64,000 bases of DNA from Planctomycetaceae bacterium (GTDB lineage Bacteria; Planctomycetota; Planctomycetia; Planctomycetales; Planctomycetaceae): positions 87,216 through 151,215 of the forward strand of contig JAKFUG010000004.1 of the NCBI GenBank assembly GCA_021732785.1. Direction: 5' to 3'. Made by a program: the position numbers and the translations under genes. The notes under the pieces were generated by a model that worked only from the letters and a program-made list of their open reading frames with translations, ran no database searches and was not told the DNA's origin. Numbering within the stretch: the first letter of the stretch is position 1; every line of letters starts with the position of its first letter. This document shows, one piece after another, positions 17,860 to 26,439 of the stretch.

Positions 17860-19719
17860 TCATTTTTGCCGGGCATAGCCGCTGTAAGGCCGGGTATGCG
17901 TGCCGGTTTTTTCGAGAATTTTCGTTTCCCCGCCGCGCGTTTCCTCGACGATGGTTGCGAACGGATCGCCGTTGTAGCAGACTTCGCCGAAGAACGCCCA
18001 GAAGGACGATTCGTCGTTCACAAACATGGGTGCCAGCTTGCCCGCCGTGGTCGTGTAACTGAGGCCGCCGAGGAGTTCCGTGCGACCGCCGCCTCGCGTG
18101 TTGATGAGCGTCCCGCCGCGCTCGGTTTTGTAACCCAGGACCCACGCGTTTCCGCCGTCGTTGGTGAGGTGCGTCCCCTCGTTCTCGATGTTGAGCTGGC
18201 GCGCCCAAACGTGCTGTTTGCGGAAGCGGAAATTGTCTCCCACGACGTCTTCGACAAAGACGTCGCCTCCTTCGCTGCGGGGCGTCCCTTGCAGGGTGTA
18301 CGTCTCCATGCTGCGCAGGACGACCGTCCGTTTCGTATCCACTTCGATGCCCCCGCCCAGGTGGCCGAAGTGCTCCAGCACCACTGCGGGCGCGTCGCCG
18401 TCTCCGATGCGAAAATTGATGAGGTCGCGCCGGCCGTAATTCATCTGTCCGCCGAGGCCGACGATGCGCTGCACCTTGCCGCGGACGACGATGGTGGCGC
18501 TGCTCGCGTAGTTATGGCCGGGGAAAAAGACCGTACTGGCACCGGAGTCTACGGCCCGTTGCAGGGCAGCGGCGGAGTCCGTTCTGCCCGTCGGGTCCGC
18601 ACCAAACGCATCCACCACGGCCCACTTCGCAGGCTCCTCCCAGATCGTCGCCGGGGTGTCTTTCACCGGCAGGCGAAGCGATGCGGCGGGTGAGGGAAAC
18701 GCGGTCTTCGCGGCGAGCGTGGAATACTCGGCAATGTCCGGCCCGAGACTGCCCGGCCGATCTTCGCCGGTGACGCGATACGCGGCGGCGGAATCGGGAG
18801 TCTGAATATCGGCGAGGGCCCGTTTGTAACCGGTGGTCTTCACGTCGCGCAGGAAAATGTGCCCGCCGTTAAAGTTCACGATGGCGGGATGCGTCCCCGC
18901 CTCGCCACGACCCGCGAGCGTGGCATCGGCCATCAATAAGAGCCCGTAAGTCTTCAAAGCGGGAACGGCGTTGTCGCTATCGAACCCGCGAATGCTGATG
19001 CTTTGCCCTTCGTTTTGAAAGCCGACCTGCCGCTGCCCTCGCAGCGCGATGTTCTCGAACGTCTGGCTATTCACCGCCCGCGCCGTCGAGATGCCGCAGG
19101 CATACCCGACGACTTCGCAGTTCTTCACGAGCAGAGGTCCGTTCATGTCGCGATGAGCGAGATCCAACCCCACCGCGCCGCTGGTGTCGCCCGCGATGAA
19201 CCGGCAGTCGCGCACCGCGCCCGTGTTGTTGGAATAGAACTGCAGCCCGATCGCACCGGGATTGCGACTGCCGACATCGAAAGTCAGGTTCTCGATGTAA
19301 TTGTGAAACCAGTCGGCGCTGCCGAACCCCCCGCACCACATGATGGCCGCGGGCTTCATCGCATTGGTGAAAGTTCCCTCTTTCAGCCGCAGCACCGTTT
19401 TGTCCCGTTCGGCCCCGCGCAGAATGGTCTTCCCCCAGTTGTCGTGGCCGGCAAACGTCTTTGGCCAGGTGAGGGTGGAGGATACGAGATAGGTGCCTTT
19501 CGGGAAGTAGAGGACGCGATGCCGTCCCACGTTTTCATTGAGTGCCCGCTGGAGAGCCTCGGTATCATCGGTCGCGCCATCGCCCTTGGCGGAGTAAGGC
19601 GGTTGCGTCACATCCACAACATTCGCGTGCGGCGGATAGGCCTGGGTTCCCGCAGCCAAACCGGCAGGTAAGCAGGCCGATGCCGCGAATGCCAGACAGA
19701 GCGCGCAAGAGAATTTCAT
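17860..19719 (-). CDS. Secreted pectate-lyase-superfamily beta-helix protein
   Basis: This 619-residue exported protein has a signal peptide ending near GLAAG (about 23). Residues about 33-300 match the Pectate_lyase_3/GH55-type right-handed beta-helix: VVDVTQPPYSAKGDGATDDT, then ALQRALNE, LYFPKGTYLVSSTL and many short beta strands. A second copy of the entry motif appears near residue 365 (VVDAFGADPTGRTDSAAALQ), so the protein is a double beta-helix. It probably acts on a polysaccharide outside the cell; catalytic residues cannot be assigned. Confidence 0.85.
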   Translation of the reverse strand: MKFSCALCLAFAASACLPAGLAAGTQAYPPHANVVDVTQPPYSAKGDGATDDTEALQRALNENVGRHRVLYFPKGTYLVSSTLTWPKTFAGHDNWGKTILRGAERDKTVLRLKEGTFTNAMKPAAIMWCGGFGSADWFHNYIENLTFDVGSRNPGAIGLQFYSNNTGAVRDCRFIAGDTSGAVGLDLAHRDMNGPLLVKNCEVVGYACGISTARAVNSQTFENIALRGQRQVGFQNEGQSISIRGFDSDNAVPALKTYGLLLMADATLAGRGEAGTHPAIVNFNGGHIFLRDVKTTGYKRALADIQTPDSAAAYRVTGEDRPGSLGPDIAEYSTLAAKTAFPSPAASLRLPVKDTPATIWEEPAKWAVVDAFGADPTGRTDSAAALQRAVDSGASTVFFPGHNYASSATIVVRGKVQRIVGLGGQMNYGRRDLINFRIGDGDAPAVVLEHFGHLGGGIEVDTKRTVVLRSMETYTLQGTPRSEGGDVFVEDVVGDNFRFRKQHVWARQLNIENEGTHLTNDGGNAWVLGYKTERGGTLINTRGGGRTELLGGLSYTTTAGKLAPMFVNDESSFWAFFGEVCYNGDPFATIVEETRGGETKILEKTGTHTRPYSGYARQK

Positions 19720-19792
19720 GATGATCGATACCGTTTCGTGAACGCTTCACGCGGTTGGACGGGTCTTCCTTCGCGGAGCGACAGGGCGACAT

Positions 19793-21028
19793 TCATGCCG
19801 CCGGGGCGGCTTCGATTTTCATGCACTTGCCGATGGCGCGGACGGCTTGCCGCAAGCGTTGGCTGTTTTCGACGATCGCGAGGCGCAGATAGCCTTCGCC
19901 TTCTTCGCCGAAGCCGCGGCCGGGGCTGACCGCGATGCCCGCTTCTTCCATCAGTTTCATGGCGAAGTCGATGGACCCCATCTGCGCCCACGGTTCGGGA
20001 ATTTTCGCCCAGACGAACATCCCGGCTTTCGGCTTTTCGACATCCCAGCCGATGCGGTTCAAGCCTTCGACGAGCACATCGCGGCGGTCCTGATACTCGA
20101 GGGCGATGGCTTCGACGGCCGGTTCGCAATGCCGCATGGCGACGATGGCCGCGATCTGAATCGCCTGGAAGATGCCGTAGTCGTAATAGCCTTTGATGGT
20201 CGCGAGGGCCCGCACCATTTCGCGGTTGCCGACGCAGAAGCCGATCCGCCAACCCGCCATGCTGAAGCCCTTCGACATCGTGGTCGTTTCGACGCCCACA
20301 TCAATCGCACCGGGGCTGGCGAGAAAACTCGGCGCCTGATAACCGTCGTAGCAGATGTCCGCATACGCAAAATCGCTGATGACGAGAAATTTGTACTTCT
20401 TCGCCAGGCGGACGAGTTCATCATAGAAGTCCTGCCCGATGCACACGCCCGACGGATTGTGCGGGAAGTTGACGACCACGAGTTTCGGCTTCGGGAAGAG
20501 GTGCTCGCAGGTGTAGGCGATGTTCTCGAGGTATTTATACGGCTCGCGGACATCGAGCGCGATCACATTCCCCGAGGCGAGCATCACCGAATAAGCATGA
20601 ATGGGGAACGTCGGTGCAGGAACAATCGCGGTATCACCCGGCCCCATCAGCGCCAGGCACATGTGACTGAAACCTTCCTTTGAACCAAGGCACGCAATGA
20701 CTTCGTTCTCGGGATTCAGCCGGACGCCGTACTTGCGGAAATACCGAGCAGAGACTTCCTTGCGGAGGTTCTCGATGCCATTGGCGACCGAATAACGATG
20801 ATTCTTCGGATCGAGGAGCGCTTCTTTCATCTTCTCGACGATGAGCGGATCCGGGGCATCGGTCGGGTTGCCCATGCCGAGGTCGATGACATCGACGCCC
20901 GCTTGCCGCTTCTGGTACTTCAACTTATTGATGCGGCCGAACAAATACGGCGGCAGTCGCTTCAACCGGTCGGCGACCGGAATGGTGAACGGCGTATCGG
21001 CGAGGGGCGTTTCAGATTCGTTGCGCAT
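19793..21028 (-). CDS. Class I/II aminotransferase (AlaC/LL-DAP-aminotransferase-like)
   Basis: This 411-residue PLP enzyme has the family signatures [13 protein letters not shown] (about 42), [11 protein letters not shown] (about 103), [10 protein letters not shown] (about 182) and the PLP-lysine motif [16 protein letters not shown] (about 245). It resembles the alanine/glutamate-pyruvate aminotransferases related to LL-diaminopimelate aminotransferase; the exact substrate cannot be told from sequence. The start at [13 protein letters not shown] is preferred over the longer frame from 21298, which is not conserved in character. Its neighbours are unrelated in function. Confidence 0.9.
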   Translation of the reverse strand: MRNESETPLADTPFTIPVADRLKRLPPYLFGRINKLKYQKRQAGVDVIDLGMGNPTDAPDPLIVEKMKEALLDPKNHRYSVANGIENLRKEVSARYFRKYGVRLNPENEVIACLGSKEGFSHMCLALMGPGDTAIVPAPTFPIHAYSVMLASGNVIALDVREPYKYLENIAYTCEHLFPKPKLVVVNFPHNPSGVCIGQDFYDELVRLAKKYKFLVISDFAYADICYDGYQAPSFLASPGAIDVGVETTTMSKGFSMAGWRIGFCVGNREMVRALATIKGYYDYGIFQAIQIAAIVAMRHCEPAVEAIALEYQDRRDVLVEGLNRIGWDVEKPKAGMFVWAKIPEPWAQMGSIDFAMKLMEEAGIAVSPGRGFGEEGEGYLRLAIVENSQRLRQAVRAIGKCMKIEAAPAA

Positions 21029-21122
21029 GGGATCAAAACCATCATCAGCTAAGGAACAGTCCAGCCCGATTCTAGCGGACACGCAAAATTGCCGGAAGTT
21101 CGGATTGCATGAGAACAAAAAG

Positions 21123-21605
21123 TCAGTCGTATTCGAGTTCGACCCCCAAAATGCAGATACTTGAATTTCCGAGATATTCAGAAAGCGTCGATGTGATCTC
21201 CCAAGCTGGCTCCCAGTCAAGGAATGTGACCAGATAGCAGTCCCCGCCGATATCCAAATTGCAGAGATAGATTTCTTGTTCTGCCAGTTTTGAACCAATC
21301 AGCTCCAGCATATTGAGAGTATCGCCTTGAAAATTTGCCAACGACGACCAGTCGAGCGGCAACTGTTCTGCGCCATTGAGCTGCTTTAGCCCTTCAGTAA
21401 CCTCTTCGGGCCAAGCCTTCCAATCGAGGATTGCGACGGTATGTTTTTCGGCAGCGACGTCCATCAACTCACCCCAAAGATGATCGAGCATCATCTCAGG
21501 GTACATTGGCGGAGTGAATTGATGTGCTGTGATGTCAGCTTGCGTAAGTCCTCGCTCGGCGAGAATTTCTACCGCGCGGTGCAATGCATGTGGTAACTCA
21601 AGCAT
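21123..21605 (-). CDS. DUF6630-like hypothetical protein
   Basis: This is a 160-residue acidic soluble protein. The stretch [18 protein letters not shown], followed by DWSSL and then [15 protein letters not shown], resembles the DUF6630 family as I remember it, but this was not searched. The base composition is visibly lower in G+C than that of its neighbours, which may mark a later arrival. The ATG at 21605 is chosen because GGAG lies seven bases before it. The function is unknown. Confidence 0.65.
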   Translation of the reverse strand: MLELPHALHRAVEILAERGLTQADITAHQFTPPMYPEMMLDHLWGELMDVAAEKHTVAILDWKAWPEEVTEGLKQLNGAEQLPLDWSSLANFQGDTLNMLELIGSKLAEQEIYLCNLDIGGDCYLVTFLDWEPAWEITSTLSEYLGNSSICILGVELEYD

Positions 21606-21741
21606 TTGAAAACTCCGGTACTCCAAAAGTCGGTTAAAATAATTCGCGATTGCAATCCCCGGGTTTCCGGCTTGCAATCTATCGACGGTGGTTTATGCTC
21701 GCGAGAGCGGTGAAAATCAAGTTCTTTTCAGGGTGACGGCG

Positions 21742-22758
21742 ATGCAGCCCCGAGTTCCGATGATCGGTTATGTGACCATTTGGATCTTGCTTCCCGCAGT
21801 GATCGTCGGGGCCCAGCCGCCGAGCGGTGACCCGGCGGTGATCGATCCTGCGGCGAAAATCGAAGAGTTGTGGAACGATGGCGAGTTCACCGAAGGGGTC
21901 GCTGTCGCCAAAGACGGAAAGGTCTATTTCAGCGACATCGCGATGTCGGGGAAAACGCCGGGCCGCATTTTGAAGTTCGATCCCGCGACCGGCAAAACGA
22001 CCGTGCATGTCGCCGACAGTGGTCAAAGCAACGGTCTCTTCTTCACCGCCGACGGCAAACTGCTCGCCACCTGTGGTGCGAACGTGGGACACCGGGCGCT
22101 CTGCGAAGTGACCGCCGACGGGAAGATGAAAAAGCTCAGCGAGAAGTTCGAGGGCAAAGGATACAACGCGCCGAATGATCTCGTGGTGCATCCCCAAGGC
22201 TGGGTTTACTTCAGCGACCCGCGGTACGTCGGCAAGGAACCGCTCGAACTCGATCATCAAAGCGTTTACCTCTATGCAGCCGACGGTTCCGTAAAACGCG
22301 CGACGACCGAGATCCGTAAGCCGAACGGCGTGACTCTGTCGCCGGATGCGATGACCCTGTACGTGGCCGAAACCGATAACGGCGCGACGGGATTAGAGCC
22401 CGCGGGATCGGCACCCCAGCCGCCGAAGTTCACGTTGAACGCCTTTCCGATTCAGGCCGATGGCACGCTCGGACCGAAAAAAGTGCTCGCCGATTTCGGC
22501 GGGGAACTCGGTATCGACGGCATGACGACCGACACCGACGGCCGAATCTACGCCGCCTTCCGGCGCGATTCGCACAAAGGGATCGTCATCTTCAACAAGG
22601 ACGGCAAAGAAATCGCGTACATCCCGACAACAACGCTGCCGACCAACTGCAAGTTCGGCACAGGAGCCGAGGCCAGCACCCTCTACATGACCGTCGGCAC
22701 CGGCCTGTTCCGCATCAAGCTGAAGAGCGTTGGCTATCACCCCGAGCTATCGAAATAA
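21742..22758 (+). CDS. Exported SMP-30/gluconolactonase-like beta-propeller
   Basis: This 338-residue protein has a signal peptide (GYVTIWILLPAVIVGAQ). It carries SMP-30 family motifs: EGVAVAKDGKVYFSDI (about 52), NDLVVHPQGWVYFSDP (about 146), PNGVTLSPDAMTLYVAET (about 195) and GIDGMTTDTDGRIYAAF (about 250). The family includes gluconolactonases that open sugar lactones using a bound metal ion. The ATG at 21742 follows an AGGGTGA ribosome site and gives a proper signal peptide. An R2 repeat follows 10 bases after the stop. Confidence 0.88.
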   Translation: MQPRVPMIGYVTIWILLPAVIVGAQPPSGDPAVIDPAAKIEELWNDGEFTEGVAVAKDGKVYFSDIAMSGKTPGRILKFDPATGKTTVHVADSGQSNGLFFTADGKLLATCGANVGHRALCEVTADGKMKKLSEKFEGKGYNAPNDLVVHPQGWVYFSDPRYVGKEPLELDHQSVYLYAADGSVKRATTEIRKPNGVTLSPDAMTLYVAETDNGATGLEPAGSAPQPPKFTLNAFPIQADGTLGPKKVLADFGGELGIDGMTTDTDGRIYAAFRRDSHKGIVIFNKDGKEIAYIPTTTLPTNCKFGTGAEASTLYMTVGTGLFRIKLKSVGYHPELSK

Positions 22759-22768
22759 ATGTGTTGAA

Positions 22769-22895
22769 CTCGTTCCCATGCTCCGCGTGGGAACGCACGG
22801 CTGCGACGCTCTGCGTCGCGCGACCAGCGGTAACGAACAAAGAATCGACGCGGAGCGTCTCGGCCCAGCATTCCCACGCAGAGCGTGGGAACGAG
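22769..22895. repeat. R2 multi-hairpin repeat, copy 3
   Basis: This copy is in the opposite relative arrangement to copies 1 and 2 at its ends (tcgttcccatgctccgcgtg on the left) but has the same four-hairpin plan. Its right edge, gggaacgag, runs directly into an ATG at 22896. Confidence 0.9.
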
Positions 22896-23942
22896 ATGAA
22901 GTGGTGTTCCCATATGGCAAAAACATCACCACGACAGGACGCTGAACCGCGGATTGTCCGGCTGAGCGATCTCGAACCGGGGCAACAGGGCGATTTCTTT
23001 GCATTGCTGGTCAAGAAAGACCCCGGCAAAACGCGCGACGGCAAACCGTTCTACCGCGCGGCTTTTCGGGATGCGAACCGCACGGCGACCGCGATGATCT
23101 GGGCCGATGGCGGGTGGTTCGAGGACTGCGAACAGCACTGGCAGCCCGGCCAGTATTTCAAGATTCGGGCGCGATACTTCGAGAATCAATACGGCGCAGG
23201 AATTGAACTCGAAAAATTGCGTCCGGTCGAAGAGGCGGACCAAAAGGCGGGGTTTGATCCCGGCGAGTTTCATGCCCACTCGCGTTTTGATCCCATTGCG
23301 ATGCACGCCGAGTTGATCGCGATCGCCGAGTGTGAAATCGCCGATCCGCAGGTGCGACTGCTCACGGTGACGCTGCTCCGCGATCACGCCGACGTCCTGA
23401 TCCGCATGGCCGCAGCGGTGCATCATCACCATGCGTTCCAGGGTGGATTTGTCGAACATGTCCTGTCGGTCACACGCACGGCGGTCTATCTGGCGGACAA
23501 ATACGTCGAGTATTATCCCGCGCTGAACCTGTCGAAATCGCTGGCGGTTGCCGGAGCGATTCTGCACGATATCGGCAAGGTCCACGAGCTCGCGCACAGT
23601 CCGGAACGATCGGAATACACGCCGGTCGGACGGCTCATCGGCCATATCGTGATCGGTCGTGACATGGTCCGCGCAGCCGCGGCAGCGATTCCCGACTTCG
23701 ATGCGGAAACATTGTTACGCCTCGAACATCTGATTCTCGCGCATCAAGGCGTTCCCGAATGGGGCAGTCCGATTCCGCCGAGCACGCCGGAAGCGCTGCT
23801 CGTGCATTATGCGGATGACATCGATGCGAAGTTCCACATGATGGCCATGGCGCTCACGGCTCCCGTCACCGCGGGGAATGAGGCATTCACAGCGCGGGAT
23901 AATCCCTTGCAGCGGCGGTTGTTTCGCGGGTTGCCGCAGTGA
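22896..23942 (+). CDS. YhaM-like 3'-5' exoribonuclease (OB fold plus HD domain)
   Basis: This protein has 348 residues. Residues about 20-115 form an OB-fold nucleic-acid-binding domain (PFYRAAFRDANRTATAMIW, QPGQYFKIRARYF). The second half is an HD phosphohydrolase domain: HHHHAFQGGFVEHVLSV (about 180), AGAILHDIGKVHE (about 218) and LEHLILAHQG (about 271). This domain pair is that of the YhaM family, which shortens RNA or single-stranded DNA from the 3' end. The start could be 22896, with the ribosome site made by the R2 repeat, or the ATG at 22914. A short hairpin follows the gene. Confidence 0.85.
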   Translation: MKWCSHMAKTSPRQDAEPRIVRLSDLEPGQQGDFFALLVKKDPGKTRDGKPFYRAAFRDANRTATAMIWADGGWFEDCEQHWQPGQYFKIRARYFENQYGAGIELEKLRPVEEADQKAGFDPGEFHAHSRFDPIAMHAELIAIAECEIADPQVRLLTVTLLRDHADVLIRMAAAVHHHHAFQGGFVEHVLSVTRTAVYLADKYVEYYPALNLSKSLAVAGAILHDIGKVHELAHSPERSEYTPVGRLIGHIVIGRDMVRAAAAAIPDFDAETLLRLEHLILAHQGVPEWGSPIPPSTPEALLVHYADDIDAKFHMMAMALTAPVTAGNEAFTARDNPLQRRLFRGLPQ

Positions 23943-23952
23943 AATGAAAAGA

Positions 23953-23974
23953 CCCAGGGATCGGGATCCCTGGG
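23953..23974. repeat. R6 short hairpin, copy 1
   Basis: The sequence cccagggat-cggg-atccctggg is a near-perfect dyad followed by cttc. The same hairpin and tail are at 41998-42021. It lies between the convergent ends of the YhaM-like gene and the metalloprotease gene, so it may work as a terminator even though it lacks a T run. Confidence 0.7.
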
Positions 23975-24005
23975 CTTCGGTGTGGAACATGAATGATCGC
24001 GGGGA

Positions 24006-25448
24006 TCAATTCGCCTTTGTGGAGATCGGATCCGGAATGGGTGCGAGCGTGGCAGCACTGGCGATGTTCGATTCTGTTGCGAACTTCAACGTGACGACAT
24101 CGTTTCCCGGATGGACGGCTTCCTGGATCAACGCTTCCACCTGGGTGAGCGTGCGCGCCAAATCGGTCGGTGCTGCCTTGCGGTAACGGTCGAGCAGTTT
24201 CATGCCGTGATCATAGTCCTTCTGGACAAGATGCACGGCCCCATCGCGGTCGACGGCCCGTTCCACCGCGGGCATCTGCCTGGCGAGGAACAGCAGCGTT
24301 TCCCCGGCGAGTTGCGGATCTTTGAGCATCAAGTCCACCAGCTTGGGACCGTGCTGATAGTACAACTGCGACAGTGCCCGCCCGGCCTCGGATTTGTTCA
24401 GCACCCCATCACGGAATTTGCGCAGGCCATCCATGTCATCTTGCGACAAGGGGAACGGCAGGAATTGCTTCGCCGAACTCGCGAGCCGCGCGAGCAGGCA
24501 ACCGCCGCCGCCCCCCCCGCAGGATGTGCTCACGCTGCCGAGTTGGGGCCGGAACGTGCCCACGATCGACCGTGCGCGGGCTCCCTGACCGGAGGTGAAA
24601 TGATCCATACACGGATCGTCGACATAGTTCATGAAGTTGTGGACCGGAGACGACGTCGGCGGATTACACGACGGGCCGGTCGTCGGACAGCCGTAATCGG
24701 GATTCGCGTGCGATTGCGTATCCGCGACTTCATCGCCGGCACCGAGACAACCCCCTTCAAAGGTATGGAACAACCCCAGCCAATGGCCGACTTCGTGCGT
24801 TGCGGTATCCCCTTCGTTGTACGGAACGGCAGCCCCGCCGGGGAGGGATGTGTAGAGACAGACAACGCCATCGCGCTGCGTATCGATCACGGGGAAGGGG
24901 AACGTCGACCAACCCAACAGGCTGCCACCGGGATTCGCCGTATAGAGATTCAGAAACTTTTTTGGCTCGCGGCCCAGTGCGGTTTTCGCTTGAAGTTCGG
25001 CCGGCGAATTCGGAGCCATCGCGAACCATGCGGCATTGCTCGACACCCGCGGCGGATAGGCCACCGGGTCGTAACAGAACGTGAAGCCATGACTGTTGTA
25101 CGCATTGTTCAGCACCTCGGTTTGATCGAGTCGCTGCTGTTCGGTAATGGTCCCGGCCGCCCCGTTGGTGATGTGGATGAACTGAATGGGAATGATCACA
25201 TTCCCGGTCAAATCGGCCTGCAGTCCCCGCGCCGCCACGGCTTGTGCGACAGCAGCGCGCTGGGCCGCCGTCGGTACCGGAGTGGCACACCGCGCCCCGG
25301 CGGCACCGAAGGCTTCACGACTGGCAAACAGCTTTCCGCCAATCCGAATGCTGCCTTGGGTGTCGGGCTCCTGAGCCATCACCAGCCACGTGGCAAGGAG
25401 GGGCGCCAGGAGCGCGCAAGACCCGATCAAACTGGACGTTGATTTCAT
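24006..25448 (-). CDS. Secreted zinc metalloprotease, peptidase M43 (pappalysin-like)
   Basis: This 480-residue protein has a signal peptide (about residues 1-26). The zinc site HEVGHWLGLFH (about 218) has the HExxHxxGxxH form. The Met-turn follows in NFMNYVDDPCMDHFTSGQ (about 277). Several cysteines around these motifs fit the M43 pattern of disulfide bonds. The C-terminal about 130 residues are helical and not recognised. The enzyme probably digests proteins outside the cytoplasm. The ATG at 25448 is chosen to give the signal peptide; the longer frame adds a basic segment. Confidence 0.88.
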   Translation of the reverse strand: MKSTSSLIGSCALLAPLLATWLVMAQEPDTQGSIRIGGKLFASREAFGAAGARCATPVPTAAQRAAVAQAVAARGLQADLTGNVIIPIQFIHITNGAAGTITEQQRLDQTEVLNNAYNSHGFTFCYDPVAYPPRVSSNAAWFAMAPNSPAELQAKTALGREPKKFLNLYTANPGGSLLGWSTFPFPVIDTQRDGVVCLYTSLPGGAAVPYNEGDTATHEVGHWLGLFHTFEGGCLGAGDEVADTQSHANPDYGCPTTGPSCNPPTSSPVHNFMNYVDDPCMDHFTSGQGARARSIVGTFRPQLGSVSTSCGGGGGGCLLARLASSAKQFLPFPLSQDDMDGLRKFRDGVLNKSEAGRALSQLYYQHGPKLVDLMLKDPQLAGETLLFLARQMPAVERAVDRDGAVHLVQKDYDHGMKLLDRYRKAAPTDLARTLTQVEALIQEAVHPGNDVVTLKFATESNIASAATLAPIPDPISTKAN

Positions 25449-25743
25449 CGCCGGACTCCAACGTGGCAGCCTCGAAACGAGGCGTGGCAATTCGCAACCA
25501 GACGGAGAATAGAATCGCGTTCTGAAAGGCTAACGGTCGGGTTCTAAAAGAGTCAATCAGGATCGCTCCGCACGAGCGCATTTTCGCGGATTGCACCCAC
25601 ACACAGGTCATATCCTGAACGCGGTGCGTGCAGGTCGCATCAAATCCGGTCGAATACCCGCATATCCGATACACTCGGCAAGCGGATCCGTCTCCCGCCA
25701 AAGCGTTGAATCAGAATTTCAAATCCGCTCGCCATACGATGAA

Positions 25744-26439
25744 CTACCGCTTCGGACGGGATTGCGGCGGATCGGCGAGCTGGTCGTAAAACCGGCGGAC
25801 GGCCTCTTCGTATTGGGGCAGCATTCGTTCGCCATACGAATTGAGTAGCCGCTCGCGAAGTTTCTCGGGAAGGTGTCCCCACACGTCGACTTCCAGACGC
25901 TGGCGCTTTGCCGCGGCGGTGGTGGCCTTCCGGTTGGGACCGGTTCGTTCTTCGGAGTCCGCGGGGTTCTGTCGTTCTTTACCGCCCAGTTGAGAAGCCG
26001 GTTTGGGACGCATCTGGGTAGGGTCGCCCCCCGGCTGGTTTTTCGGTTTGGAAGAAGCGTTTTGTTGCCGACCCGATTTGCCGGTGCCGCTTTTGGATTC
26101 CGGTGGGGGATTCCCGTTTTTGCCACCGCCTCCGCCGCCATCGGAGGGCGGGGGTGTTTCCGGCGGCGTGTTGAGCAACGCATCGAGTTGATCGAGCACA
26201 CTCTGTTGAGCCGATTGGGTGGCGTCGCCGGTCTCCCGATCTTTCAATTGGGTTTCAATGGCCCGCATCGATTCCACAACTTTGGCCAACTGCTCCGCGG
26301 CGGGAATCGGCTGCTTCCCAGATGTTTCGGCATTCGGCGCATCCGCCGGTTTCGGTTCCTGTGCGAAACAGGTCGAACAAACCAAAGCGGTGATCGTCAT
26401 CGCTCGGCTCAACAGCAAAGTTATGAACCGCGTCATCAT
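25744..26439 (-). CDS. Secreted proline/glycine-rich hypothetical protein
   Basis: This 231-residue protein has a signal peptide (about residues 1-25, ending TCFAQ). A helical part (about 40-90, KVVESMRAIETQLKD) is followed by a disordered stretch rich in P, G, K and S (about 95-170). A short C-terminal helical region contains VWGHLPEKLRERLLNSYGER, a motif often seen at the end of such planctomycete proteins. Its ATG overlaps the stop of the DUF4175 gene by four bases (ATGA), so the two are translationally coupled. Confidence 0.78.
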   Translation of the reverse strand: MMTRFITLLLSRAMTITALVCSTCFAQEPKPADAPNAETSGKQPIPAAEQLAKVVESMRAIETQLKDRETGDATQSAQQSVLDQLDALLNTPPETPPPSDGGGGGGKNGNPPPESKSGTGKSGRQQNASSKPKNQPGGDPTQMRPKPASQLGGKERQNPADSEERTGPNRKATTAAAKRQRLEVDVWGHLPEKLRERLLNSYGERMLPQYEEAVRRFYDQLADPPQSRPKR

